This document shows positions 8,493 through 16,684 of a stretch of DNA of 64,000 nucleotides, piece by piece. Both the position numbers and the translations under genes were made by a program. This stretch comes from Maricaulis sp947259345. Its GTDB lineage: Bacteria; Pseudomonadota; Alphaproteobacteria; Caulobacterales; Maricaulaceae. Location: positions 372,001-436,000 of the forward strand of contig OZ244254.1 in assembly GCA_965217205.1 (NCBI GenBank), given 5' to 3'. Position 1 is the stretch's first letter, and the number at the start of each line of letters is the position of its first letter. The notes beneath the pieces are model-generated. The model did no database searches. It was not told where the DNA came from and saw only the letters and a program-made list of their open reading frames with translations.

Positions 8493-8608
8493 TTGGCGAT
8501 ATTCAGGTCGCGCTCTGGCCGCTTATGGTCTTCACTGGCTTGATGGTGACTGTTGTAACGCTTGCCGTGATCGCCGAGCACGCGAAGCAGCAGCCCAAGG
8601 ACGAGTAG
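8489..8608 (+). CDS. 39-residue single-span membrane protein
   Basis: A very short protein with one transmembrane helix (WPLMVFTGLMVTVVTLAVIA) and a polar C-terminal tail (EHAKQQPKDE). Its start overlaps the stop of the preceding small membrane gene by four bases, typical of coupled genes. The size and topology fit regulatory subunits or assembly factors of membrane complexes, but no partner is visible. Confidence 0.5.
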   Translation: MIGDIQVALWPLMVFTGLMVTVVTLAVIAEHAKQQPKDE

Positions 8609-8647
8609 AGCGAACGGAAGACCGAGACGCCGCCCGTCGGTCGTGCT

Positions 8648-9712
8648 TCAAGCCCCGGCCTGTTTGGCAAATCCCCAGGCGGCCTCTGCCATCGGCTCGA
8701 CAGCCGCGCCCATTTCGGCAGCGCGGGAGTTTGAGGCATTGCCCTGCAAGGACCGCGCATAGACGCCCTGAATGATCGAGGTCAGGCGGAAGATGTTGTA
8801 GGCGAAGTAGAAATCCAGCGCCGGAATGCCCGAGCGGTTCGTCCGTTCGCAATAGGACTGGGTGTATTGTTCCACCGTCGGGATGCCCAGTGAGGCGATA
8901 TCCACGCCCAGAAGCCCGTTGCGGATTTCCGGTGGCATGACCCAGCCCATCAGCTGATAGGTGAAATCGGCCAGCGGATCGCCCAGGGTCGAAAGCTCCC
9001 AGTCGAGCACGGCGATGACGCGCGGCTCGGTGGGATGGAAGACCATGTTGTCGAGCCGATAATCACCATGCACGACGCTGGTGCGTTCCTGCTCGGGCGC
9101 GGCCGTGGGCAGCCATTCGATAAGCTTGTCCATGGCCGGTACGGCCGAGGTTTCGGCGGCGCGGTATTGCTTGGTCCAACGACCGATCTGGCGCTCGAAA
9201 TAATTGCCCGGCTTGCCGTAATCGCCCAGACCCGCGGCCTCGAAATCAATGCCGTGGAGGTGGGCGAGGGTGGCGTTGGACGCGTCGTAAATCGCGCCGC
9301 GTTCATCCTTGCCGAGATCGGGCAGGAGCGGATCCCAGAAGATCCGGCCCTCGACGAAATCCATGATGTAGAATTCTGTCCCGACGACCTCCCGATCCAT
9401 GCACAGCCCGTGCATGACCGGCGCCGGGAAACCGGCACCGCCGAGCGCCTTCATGACGCGGAATTCGCGGTCCACGGCATGGGCGGACGGCAACAGCTTG
9501 CCCGGAGGCTTGCGGCGCAGGACATAGGCTTTGCCCGGTGTCACAAGCTTGTAGGTCGGGTTGGACTGCCCGCCCTTGAACTGTTCCACTGTCAGCGGGC
9601 CGGAATAGCCCACAATATGGGCCTGCATCCACTCGGCCAGCGCCGCCTCGTCAAAGGCCAGCGCGTCCACGACCGGCTTGGTGCCGGAGAAGCTGTCGTC
9701 GATCTCGCTCAT
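8648..9712 (-). CDS. Phosphotransferase family protein (APH/ACAD10-like kinase)
   Basis: A 354-residue kinase-fold protein of the aminoglycoside-phosphotransferase superfamily, the branch associated with acyl-CoA dehydrogenases (ACAD10/11-like). Visible motifs are GGQSNPTYKL in place of the P loop, the Lys/Arg-rich YVLRRKPPGKLLPSAH, the catalytic loop VVHGDYRLDNMVF and the metal-binding VLDWELSTLGDP. Related proteins phosphorylate 4-hydroxyacyl-CoA during unusual fatty-acid breakdown; that role is inferred only. The start codon shares one base with the stop of the upstream amidohydrolase gene. Confidence 0.85.
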   Translation of the reverse strand: MSEIDDSFSGTKPVVDALAFDEAALAEWMQAHIVGYSGPLTVEQFKGGQSNPTYKLVTPGKAYVLRRKPPGKLLPSAHAVDREFRVMKALGGAGFPAPVMHGLCMDREVVGTEFYIMDFVEGRIFWDPLLPDLGKDERGAIYDASNATLAHLHGIDFEAAGLGDYGKPGNYFERQIGRWTKQYRAAETSAVPAMDKLIEWLPTAAPEQERTSVVHGDYRLDNMVFHPTEPRVIAVLDWELSTLGDPLADFTYQLMGWVMPPEIRNGLLGVDIASLGIPTVEQYTQSYCERTNRSGIPALDFYFAYNIFRLTSIIQGVYARSLQGNASNSRAAEMGAAVEPMAEAAWGFAKQAGA

Positions 9713-11010
9713 CAGTCCCGATAAACCTCGCCGCCCTGCATGACAAAACCCATCTCGCGAAGCTCGGAAATATTCTCCAGCGGATTGCCATCGACGGCGA
9801 TGATGTCCGCCAGCTTGCCGGCTTCGATCGTGCCGATATCGCTGTCCATCTGCAGATGGCGCGAGGCGTTGATGGTGGCCGTGACAATCGCTTCCATCGG
9901 GGTCAGCCCGGCCTCCACGAGAAGCTCGAACTCGCGGGCATTGAGGCCATGGCGGGAGACGCCACTGTCGGTGCCGAAAGCGATGGTGACACCACCTTCA
10001 TGGGCCCGGCGCGCCATTTCCAGCATAACCGGACCGACCTCGCGCGATTTGGCGCGCTGATTGTCAGTCATGAAATCGGCGGTCTCGGCCAGTTCGGCGA
10101 CGGTGACGCCAGCCAGCACGGTTGGAACCAGATAGGCGCCATTGCGGCGCATCAGGCGGATGCTTTCACGGTCGAGATAAGTGCCGTGCTCGATCGAATC
10201 GCCACCCGCTTCGAGGAAGGAATTGATGCCGGTCACGCCATGGGCATGCGCGGTGACGCGGCGGCCCATCATGTGAGCGGCTTCGACAATGGCGGCGAGT
10301 TCGTCATCGAAGAATTGTTGTTCGACGCCAGCCGCCGTGTCGGAGAGGACGCCGCCGGTCGCGGTGATCTTGATCACATCGGCACCGCCACGGATCAGTG
10401 TGCGCACCGCTTCGCGGCACTGGGCCTCGCCATTGCAGGCGCTTTCGCTGGCGAACATGTGCAGCACGTCGAGCGAGAAGCCGTTGATATCGGCATGGCC
10501 GCCGGTCGGGGTCACCGCGGAACCGGCCACCCGCATGCGTGGACCGGGAATGTCGCCATCCGCGATCGCATTACGCAGGGCAAGCGAGGCTTCAAAATTA
10601 CCGCCGACATCCTGCACCGTGGTGAAGCCGGCCATCAGCGTGGTGTTGGCATTGACGGCGCCGTCAAAGGCCAGGTCGGCCGCCGACATGGTGAAGGCGT
10701 TGAAACGCCGGCCCGGGCCGAGTTCCGACTGCAGATGGACATGGCTGTCGATGAAGCCGGGCATCACATAATCATCGGTCAGGTCGATGATGGTGGCGCC
10801 CTCCGGCGTGACATAGCCCGCCTCAATCCCCTCAATCCGCTGGCCGCGGATCAGGATGGATTGTTCCATGGCCGGGTCTTCGCCCGGAACGGCCAGGAGC
10901 CAGCCAGCATGGATGACAGTCAGCGCGTCATTGCCGTCCTGGGCGAAAGCGCCGGTCGAAAGAGTGGTGGACGCGATCAGGGCGATCGCGGTCATGGCTG
11001 ATTTCAGCAT
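9712..11010 (-). CDS. Secreted metal-dependent amidohydrolase (prolidase/imidazolonepropionase-like)
   Basis: A 432-residue amidohydrolase with a signal peptide (MLKSAMTAIALIASTTLSTGAFA). The metal site includes HVH at 90-92, the KITATGG lysine, the AHAHG and EHGTY histidines and the AFGTDSG aspartate. The C-terminal sandwich ends with GTIEAGKLADIIAVDGNPLENI, typical of Xaa-Pro dipeptidase-like amidohydrolases in caulobacters. It is likely periplasmic and acts on a peptide, lactone or cyclic amide; the substrate is unknown. It forms a two-gene unit with the downstream phosphotransferase through a one-base TGATG overlap. Confidence 0.88.
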   Translation of the reverse strand: MLKSAMTAIALIASTTLSTGAFAQDGNDALTVIHAGWLLAVPGEDPAMEQSILIRGQRIEGIEAGYVTPEGATIIDLTDDYVMPGFIDSHVHLQSELGPGRRFNAFTMSAADLAFDGAVNANTTLMAGFTTVQDVGGNFEASLALRNAIADGDIPGPRMRVAGSAVTPTGGHADINGFSLDVLHMFASESACNGEAQCREAVRTLIRGGADVIKITATGGVLSDTAAGVEQQFFDDELAAIVEAAHMMGRRVTAHAHGVTGINSFLEAGGDSIEHGTYLDRESIRLMRRNGAYLVPTVLAGVTVAELAETADFMTDNQRAKSREVGPVMLEMARRAHEGGVTIAFGTDSGVSRHGLNAREFELLVEAGLTPMEAIVTATINASRHLQMDSDIGTIEAGKLADIIAVDGNPLENISELREMGFVMQGGEVYRD

Positions 11011-11093
11011 CTCGTCTGCCTCCCCGCAAACATGTGTTTGCGCAAGAAGATGACGACCAGACCCACGAAGTCAAACGGCGTGCACGGTTTGCC

Positions 11094-12371
11094 CTAATGC
11101 GTCTTGAGGGCCCGCCAGGCGATGTCGCGGCGGCAGAAGCCTTCGGGCCAGTCGATCTCGTCGACAGCGGCATAGGCCCGGTCGACGGCATAATGCAGTG
11201 TCTCGCCACTGGCCGTGACATTCAGCACCCGGCCGCCATTGGCTGTGCGCTCGCCGTCGGCATTGCGGGCCGTGCCGGCTTCGAAGACGACCACGCCTTC
11301 CATCTTGTTGGCAGCCTCGACACCGCCAATGACACTGCCTTTCTCATAGCTGCCCGGATATCCCTTTGCCGCCATCACGACTGTAATGGCCGGTTCGGCG
11401 GTCCAGCTCAGGGCTGGCATGTCGGCCAGCTTGCCGGTCGCCGTGGCCTGCAGATAGGGCAGGATGTCAGTCTCGATCCGCATCATCAGGACCTGGCATT
11501 CCGGGTCGCCGAAACGGATATTGAACTCGACGACCTTGGGACCCTCGGCGGTCACCATCAGCCCGGCAAACAGCACACCCTGGAAGGGTGAGCCTTCAGC
11601 GGCGAGACCGCGCGCGACCGGCTCGACGATCGTTTTCATCGTTGTCTCGATCAGGGCCGGGGTGGCAATCGGGGCCGGAGAATAGGCGCCCATGCCGCCG
11701 GTATTCGGTCCGGCATCGCCTTCGCCGACGCGCTTGTGATCCTGGGCGGCGCCGCAATAGAGGACGGTGTCGCCATCGCACAGGGCGAAGATGGAGACTT
11801 CCTCGCCGGCCATGAATTCCTCGATCACCAGGGTGCGCGAGGCATCGCCGAACTTGCCGGACAGGAAGGCATCGACTTCGCTCTCGGCCTCGGCGCGATC
11901 AGAGACGATGACCACGCCCTTGCCGGCGGCCAGGCCGTCCGCCTTGAGCACATAGGGCGGCTCGAACTGGTCGAGGAAGGCCTTGGCCTCGGCCGCATCA
12001 GAAAAAGTGCCATAGCGGGCGGAGGGGACATTGTGACGGGCGTAGAAATCCTTGGCGAAGGCCTTGGAGGTTTCCAGCCGTGCGGCCAGCTTGGACGGGC
12101 CGAACGTGGCGATGCCGGCCTGCCGTAGACGATCGGCGAGGCCATCGCAGAGCGGGTTTTCCGGTCCGACAACCACAAGGTCGACGGCTTCGCGACGGGC
12201 CAGCTCAACCAGGCCATCCAGATCAGAGACGGAGAGATCATGGCAGGTCGCCAGCTCGCTGATCGCGGCACTGCCGGGTGCGGCCAGGATCGCGGTGACT
12301 TCAGGGCTCTGGGCAATCTTCCAGACAAGGGCGTGTTCGCGTCCGCCAGATCCGACAACCAGAACCTTCAT
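11094..12371 (-). CDS. purD: Phosphoribosylamine-glycine ligase PurD
   Basis: Catalyses the ATP-dependent joining of 5-phosphoribosylamine and glycine to GAR, step two of purine synthesis in the cytoplasm. The 425-residue protein starts MKVLVVGSGGREHALVWK (N domain), has the ATP-grasp regions PYVLKADGLAAGKGVVIV and the signature FRFGDPE-like NIRFGDPECQVLM. Start chosen at ATG 12371 because the glycine-rich motif begins there; an eight-residue extension is open. It is divergent from xseA across 127 bases. Confidence 0.97.
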   Translation of the reverse strand: MKVLVVGSGGREHALVWKIAQSPEVTAILAAPGSAAISELATCHDLSVSDLDGLVELARREAVDLVVVGPENPLCDGLADRLRQAGIATFGPSKLAARLETSKAFAKDFYARHNVPSARYGTFSDAAEAKAFLDQFEPPYVLKADGLAAGKGVVIVSDRAEAESEVDAFLSGKFGDASRTLVIEEFMAGEEVSIFALCDGDTVLYCGAAQDHKRVGEGDAGPNTGGMGAYSPAPIATPALIETTMKTIVEPVARGLAAEGSPFQGVLFAGLMVTAEGPKVVEFNIRFGDPECQVLMMRIETDILPYLQATATGKLADMPALSWTAEPAITVVMAAKGYPGSYEKGSVIGGVEAANKMEGVVVFEAGTARNADGERTANGGRVLNVTASGETLHYAVDRAYAAVDEIDWPEGFCRRDIAWRALKTH

Positions 12372-12498
12372 GTGAGCCTCTATACGTCCAAGCAACGATG
12401 TTCGGGCACTGCCTAGCGCAATCGCCGGACAATCGCGAGTCTATCCGACCGCCGTCGGCCCGTTGCGGCAGTGAGCAATCCGATTTACCAGAGTCGCC

Positions 12499-13956
12499 AT
12501 GAATACGCCCGCGGGAAACATCCACGAATTTACGGTTTCAGAGCTCGCCGGTTCGCTCAAGCGGACGGTCGAGGACGCCTTTGGCCATGTCCGCGTGCGC
12601 GGCGAGCTGGGCCGGGTCGTCGTGGCCAAGTCGGGTCATGTCTATTTCGACGTGAAGGATGACAAGGCGGTGATCGCCTCCATCGCCTGGAAGGGCACGG
12701 CCCAACGTTTCCGTTTCCGCCCCGAGGAAGGGCTGGAAGTTGTCATCGAAGGGCGGCTCTCGACCTATCCGGGGCGCTCGCAATACCAGCTCATCGTCGA
12801 GAGCATGGAGCCGGCCGGCGCCGGCGCGCTCATGGCCCTGCTGGAAGAGCGCAAGAAACAACTCGCTGCCGAGGGCCTGTTCGAGCCATCCCGCAAAAGG
12901 CCGATCCCTTTCCTGCCGACCACGATCGGGGTCGTGACCTCGCCGACCGGGGCCGTCATCCGCGATATCCTGCATCGCTTGCGCGACCGCTTTCCGCGTC
13001 ATGTCCTCCTGTGGCCTGTCCTGGTGCAGGGCGAGGGCGCTGCGTCGCAGATCGCCGAAGCCGTTCGCGGCTTCAATGCCCTGCCGGCAGACGGCCCGAT
13101 CCCGCGCCCGGATGTCTTGATCGTGGCCCGCGGTGGCGGCTCGATCGAGGACCTTTGGGGCTTCAATGAGGAAATCGTGGTGCGCGCCGCGGCCGAGAGC
13201 GAAATTCCGCTGATCTCGGCGGTCGGCCATGAGACCGACACCACGCTCATCGATTATGCCTCTGATCGCCGCGCGCCGACCCCGACCGGGGCGGCCGAAA
13301 TGGCTGTGCCTGTGCGCGCGGAACTGAAAGCCGATCTCGACCAGCTGGGGGGACGCCTGGTCTCGGCGCTGTCGCGCCATATCGAGCGGCGGCGCACCGA
13401 ATTGCGCTCGGCCGCCCGGGCCCTGCCGCGCCCGGCGGCGTTGATGGAACTCAAGCGCCAGCGCTTTGACATGGTCGCCGACAAGCTCGATCCGGCCCTG
13501 CTCAATCATGCCGCGGAGAAACGCGGGCGCCTGCTGGTCCTCGCTGCGGGTTTGAAACCGGCAGCCCTGACGCGCGATCTGCGTCAAAAGCGCGAGCAAT
13601 TGGCCGAGCGGGCGGGTCGCCTGGCACCCGCTGCCGAGCGTGTCCGCCGCGACCGCAAACGTGATCTGGAAAACTGGTCGGCGCGCCTTGAGGCCTTGTC
13701 GCATCAATCCGTCCTCAAGCGCGGCTTCGTGCTGGTGCGCGACCGGGCCGGCAAGCTGGTGCGCTCCGGCGCCTCGCTGATGGAAGGGGCGGGCATTGAT
13801 CTCGTCTTTGCCGATGGCGAACGCGCCGCGCGGATCGAAGGCGATCGCAAACCCTCCAAGCGCGCCCCGGAAACACCAGCCCTGCCGAAAAAGTCCAAGC
13901 CGAAACCCAAGCCGCGCGGCAAGCCCGAGGCGGAAGGACAGGGTCGGCTTTTCTGA
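12499..13956 (+). CDS. xseA: Exodeoxyribonuclease VII large subunit XseA
   Basis: Catalytic subunit of exonuclease VII, which degrades single-stranded DNA from either end to oligonucleotides. The N-terminal OB fold (about 1-105) starts EFTVSELAGSLKRTVEDAFGHVRVRGE, and the catalytic domain has PTTIGVVTSPTGAVIRDIL, ARGGGSIEDLWGFNEE and SAVGHETDTTLIDYASDRRAPTPTGAAE. A long coiled-coil region (about 290-405) and a Lys/Pro-rich tail follow. Length 485 is normal. The xseB partner is not in the window. The next genes, DUF2093 and an M23 protein, follow closely. Confidence 0.96.
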   Translation: MNTPAGNIHEFTVSELAGSLKRTVEDAFGHVRVRGELGRVVVAKSGHVYFDVKDDKAVIASIAWKGTAQRFRFRPEEGLEVVIEGRLSTYPGRSQYQLIVESMEPAGAGALMALLEERKKQLAAEGLFEPSRKRPIPFLPTTIGVVTSPTGAVIRDILHRLRDRFPRHVLLWPVLVQGEGAASQIAEAVRGFNALPADGPIPRPDVLIVARGGGSIEDLWGFNEEIVVRAAAESEIPLISAVGHETDTTLIDYASDRRAPTPTGAAEMAVPVRAELKADLDQLGGRLVSALSRHIERRRTELRSAARALPRPAALMELKRQRFDMVADKLDPALLNHAAEKRGRLLVLAAGLKPAALTRDLRQKREQLAERAGRLAPAAERVRRDRKRDLENWSARLEALSHQSVLKRGFVLVRDRAGKLVRSGASLMEGAGIDLVFADGERAARIEGDRKPSKRAPETPALPKKSKPKPKPRGKPEAEGQGRLF

Positions 13957-14005
13957 TGCGGGCCGGGCCTCCCGCTCGCGCGCAAACCCTGCTAGAGACA
14001 AAAGC

Positions 14006-14236
14006 ATGAGTGATTTCAGTTTCGACAAGGACTTCCAGGGCGAAGCCATCTTGGAATTCGGCGACAGCGACTTCATCATCCTGAAGGCGGGCAGTTTTGT
14101 GCGCTGTGCGGTGACCGGCGACCCGATCCAGCTGGACCAGCTGCGCTATTGGAATGTTGACGAGCAGGAAGCCTATAAGGACGTCCAGATCGCCAAACAG
14201 CGCTGGATCGAGCTGAATTCGGAGCCGGGCAAATGA
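14006..14236 (+). CDS. DUF2093 domain-containing protein
   Basis: A 76-residue cytoplasmic protein of the DUF2093 family, recognised by GEAILEFGDSDFIILKAGSFVRCAVTG and the sequence IQLDQLRYWNVDEQEAY. The family is confined to alphaproteobacteria and usually sits near lpxK or mutL; here both occur in the same window but not adjacent. Function unknown. The ATG of the downstream M23 gene overlaps its stop (ATGA). Confidence 0.85.
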   Translation: MSDFSFDKDFQGEAILEFGDSDFIILKAGSFVRCAVTGDPIQLDQLRYWNVDEQEAYKDVQIAKQRWIELNSEPGK

Positions 14237-15174
14237 TCAGCCTCGCGCTCGCTTTCGCCCTGCAGTCCACAACGGCGCTGGTCGATGAGGGCGCGGACCC
14301 GATCGGTGACCTGATCGCGCAAAATGCGCCGGAGGCGCGTGAAGCTGTTGCGCCGGCCGATGTCGGCCCATTCATCACATCAAATGATGTTGGATGCACC
14401 GGGCGCCGCGAAGAGGGCGCTTTCCTGGTGTGCCTCTATCCACCACGCACCGCACTACAGCTCGGTGGTATGTCTGCCGTGGCTGACAGTGACGGTTTCG
14501 CTGTACTGGCTATCCCGCGCAGTGCGCCAGAAAGCCTGATCTTCAGTGTGACGGCTCCGGTCGGTGAATACGGGGATGTTTTGGGCATTGAAGACACCGA
14601 AACCTGGGCCATCACCCAGCGCGAATACAATCTTCAGCATGTTGACGGTGTGCCCCAGGCGACCGTCACGCCGGACCCGTCCACCCTGCCGCGACGCCAG
14701 CGCGAATACGCGCAGAAACAGGCGGCCTTCAATTCTGTCTGGGACGGGCAGGGCTTCCTCGACGGGTTCATCTCGCCCGCCGAGGGCATCACCACCGGCG
14801 TTTATGGCTCGGCACGTGTCTATAATAATGGCCATGAAGGCAGCCCGCACTGGGGGCTGGACTGGGCCAATGAAGTCGGCACGCCGGTCTATGCACCAGC
14901 GGGCGGACTTGTCACTCTGGCCGAGCCGGACATGTATTACGAAGGCGGCCTGATTTTCATCGATCACGGTCAGGGCCTGGTCTCGGCCTTCCTGCACCTG
15001 TCGGGTGTCGATGTGTCCGAGGGCGATATCGTCGAGCAAGGCCAGCTCATCGGTGCCATGGGCGCGGGCGGCCGGGCCACCGGCTCGCATCTCGACTGGC
15101 GCGTGAAGCTGCGCAACCAGTTTTATGCTGATCCGCAGAGTTTGCTTGATCTGGACCTGTCCGGCTTGCGCTAG
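14233..15174 (+). CDS. M23-family (LytM) metallopeptidase-like protein
   Basis: A 313-residue exported protein with a short hydrophobic start (MISLALAFALQSTTALV). The C-terminal LytM domain has GSPHWGLDWA, matching the HxxxD zinc ligands, and ATGSHLDWRV where classical M23 enzymes have HLHxxV. The second histidine of the HxH motif, a zinc ligand, is replaced by Asp, a variant seen in some proteobacterial M23 proteins; it may still bind metal. A likely role is peptidoglycan cross-link cleavage in the periplasm or activation of another hydrolase. It is coupled to DUF2093 by an ATGA overlap. Confidence 0.85.
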   Translation: MISLALAFALQSTTALVDEGADPIGDLIAQNAPEAREAVAPADVGPFITSNDVGCTGRREEGAFLVCLYPPRTALQLGGMSAVADSDGFAVLAIPRSAPESLIFSVTAPVGEYGDVLGIEDTETWAITQREYNLQHVDGVPQATVTPDPSTLPRRQREYAQKQAAFNSVWDGQGFLDGFISPAEGITTGVYGSARVYNNGHEGSPHWGLDWANEVGTPVYAPAGGLVTLAEPDMYYEGGLIFIDHGQGLVSAFLHLSGVDVSEGDIVEQGQLIGAMGAGGRATGSHLDWRVKLRNQFYADPQSLLDLDLSGLR

Positions 15175-15244
15175 GCAGGAGGGCTTTGCGCTTGATCCCG
15201 GCGCGCGGCCCCCGGTCGGACTTGAGCGCCGCGCGCGCAGTCAG

Positions 15245-15374
15245 CCATACATCGCTTGTCAGCCAGCAGGCCGAATCCGTTTCTTCAGGTCAAGGGCCGC
15301 GCAGCGGCCGCTTCGCGGCTTTACCCTTGAGCTGAAGAAACGGATTCGGCGACCTCTCGGCAAGCGGTTTATGG
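15245..15374. repeat. 130-bp palindromic dispersed element, copy 1
   Basis: An almost complete inverted repeat. The termini are CCATA...TATGG; the inner arms 15271-15296 and 15324-15349 are 26 bp with one mismatch (CCGAATCCGTTTCTTCAG then TCAAGGG); the loop contains a GC-rich hairpin (GCGGCCGCTTCGCGGC). A second copy of nearly the same length in the opposite orientation lies at 43299-43429. It sits between two convergent genes, which suggests a MITE- or BIME-like element that may also end transcription. Confidence 0.75.
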
Positions 15375-15430
15375 TGGGGTTTGCGCCAGGCGCTCAGACG
15401 TGAAGAGGCCGTAATGGTGTATGCCGCCGC

Positions 15431-15631
15431 TTATTTACGGCCTGAACGGCCAGCCACAACGATCAACTGGTACAACACGAGGACAATGAATGCTCCGCCG
15501 ATAATCCAAGGCACAGCGCTCGTTGGAATTCCCAAAAATCGTCTGAGGAAAATGGTGCCCAGCGCGACTGTCAGGTAAAGCGCAACGGAAAAACCGAAGC
15601 GGTTCAAGAATCTCGAATAGAAATCCAACAT
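15431..15631 (-). CDS. Small membrane protein of unknown function
   Basis: A 66-residue protein with two hydrophobic segments (SVALYLTVALGTIFL and WIIGGAFIVLVLYQLIVVA) and a basic C-terminal end (GRSGRK). The ATG at 15631 is preceded by GGAAG; start codons 7 or 15 residues upstream are possible. AT content is higher than in its neighbours. No family recognised. Confidence 0.5.
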   Translation of the reverse strand: MLDFYSRFLNRFGFSVALYLTVALGTIFLRRFLGIPTSAVPWIIGGAFIVLVLYQLIVVAGRSGRK

Positions 15632-15754
15632 GAGCAAACTTCCAATTCTCATTGGACAATTGGGTCCGAGCAGCATTTTTTCTCGGACCAGCCAAGCCCC
15701 GTCAGCCGATCCCGGCCACTATGCGAGACGCTCCAAAATCCGCCCCACCCCCAC

Positions 15755-16675
15755 CTAACCCCTGTACACCGATTTCGCCCAGCGACGATGCACCCAGAAC
15801 CATTGCTCCGGGGCCTGGCGGATTTCGCTTTCCACCCATTGATTGATCCGCGTCACCGTCTCGATGATGGCGGCGGACTTGTCGGGATTGGTCGATATCT
15901 CGATGGGGTCGTGAACTTCCACGCGGAAGCGGGCGCCACCCATGCGGCGCACCGAGAGTGGCAATAGCGGGCAGCCATGACGCATGGCCAGCCGTGTTGG
16001 TCCGGGTGCGGTCATGGAGGGATGGCCGAAGAAGGGGGCTTCAACGCCGTCATTCATTTTCTGGTCGTTCATCAGCGCCACCGACTCGCCGGCCCTAAGC
16101 GCCTGCATCAGCGCCTTGGCGCCATCGCCGCCCTTGGCGGTGAGGGTCTTCACGCCATAGCCCACGCGCATGTCGGAGATGCGCTGGTCGATCAGCGGGT
16201 TGTTGGCGGGGCGATAGGTGATGTGGCAGGGCAGGCCGGTCTGACTGATCGCGGCGGCCGCGATTTCCCAGTTCGAGTGATGCATCGAGATGATGACGGC
16301 CGGCTTGCCCATATCGCGCAGAGCTTCGAATTTCTCGCGACCGATGAACTCGACCCGGTCATTGAATTCCGGCCCTGCGAACACGCCCAGATGCGGCATC
16401 TCGCCGGCCAGTCTGCCGAAATTCTCCCACATGCCGCCAAGCAGGCGCTCGATCTCGGGCTCTGCTGCGTCCGGGAAGCAGCGCTGCATGTTGATCCGGG
16501 CAACCTTGTGGACGGGCATCAACGGCCCGAGTGTGCGCAAGAGCTCACCGGCGGCGTCGGAGGCCTTGTCGATCCCCTTGATCTTGTACCAGCCCGCATA
16601 GGCGTCCCAGGCGGCGGCTTCAAAGTGCCAGCCGATCCGGGTCATCGCAGAGGCATTGCGTTGGGCTTCTATCAT
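15755..16675 (-). CDS. lpxL: Lipid A biosynthesis lauroyl/myristoyl acyltransferase (LpxL/HtrB family)
   Basis: Adds a secondary acyl chain to Kdo2-lipid A precursor at the inner membrane. The 306 residues hold the family's HX4D/E active-site motif as HHSNWE (in ISMHHSNWEIAAAAI), preceded by HLGVFAGPEFNDRVEFIG and followed by LMQALRAGESVALMNDQKMNDGVEAPFFGHP, the acceptor/acyl-binding region, and FGHPSMTAPGP. The classical long N-terminal helix is weakly hydrophobic here. It lies nine bases downstream of lpxK on the same strand, the last gene of the lipid A cluster. Confidence 0.9.
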   Translation of the reverse strand: MIEAQRNASAMTRIGWHFEAAAWDAYAGWYKIKGIDKASDAAGELLRTLGPLMPVHKVARINMQRCFPDAAEPEIERLLGGMWENFGRLAGEMPHLGVFAGPEFNDRVEFIGREKFEALRDMGKPAVIISMHHSNWEIAAAAISQTGLPCHITYRPANNPLIDQRISDMRVGYGVKTLTAKGGDGAKALMQALRAGESVALMNDQKMNDGVEAPFFGHPSMTAPGPTRLAMRHGCPLLPLSVRRMGGARFRVEVHDPIEISTNPDKSAAIIETVTRINQWVESEIRQAPEQWFWVHRRWAKSVYRG

Positions 16676-16684
16676 TAAACGGAT

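Noticed and set aside
8135..8581. 148-residue minus-strand frame over the small membrane genes
   Set aside because: No coherent domain; the plus-strand pair has an ATGA overlap and membrane helices.
12538..14079. 513-residue open frame opposite xseA
   Set aside because: Shadow of xseA and DUF2093 genes; composition biased to Arg, Gly and His.
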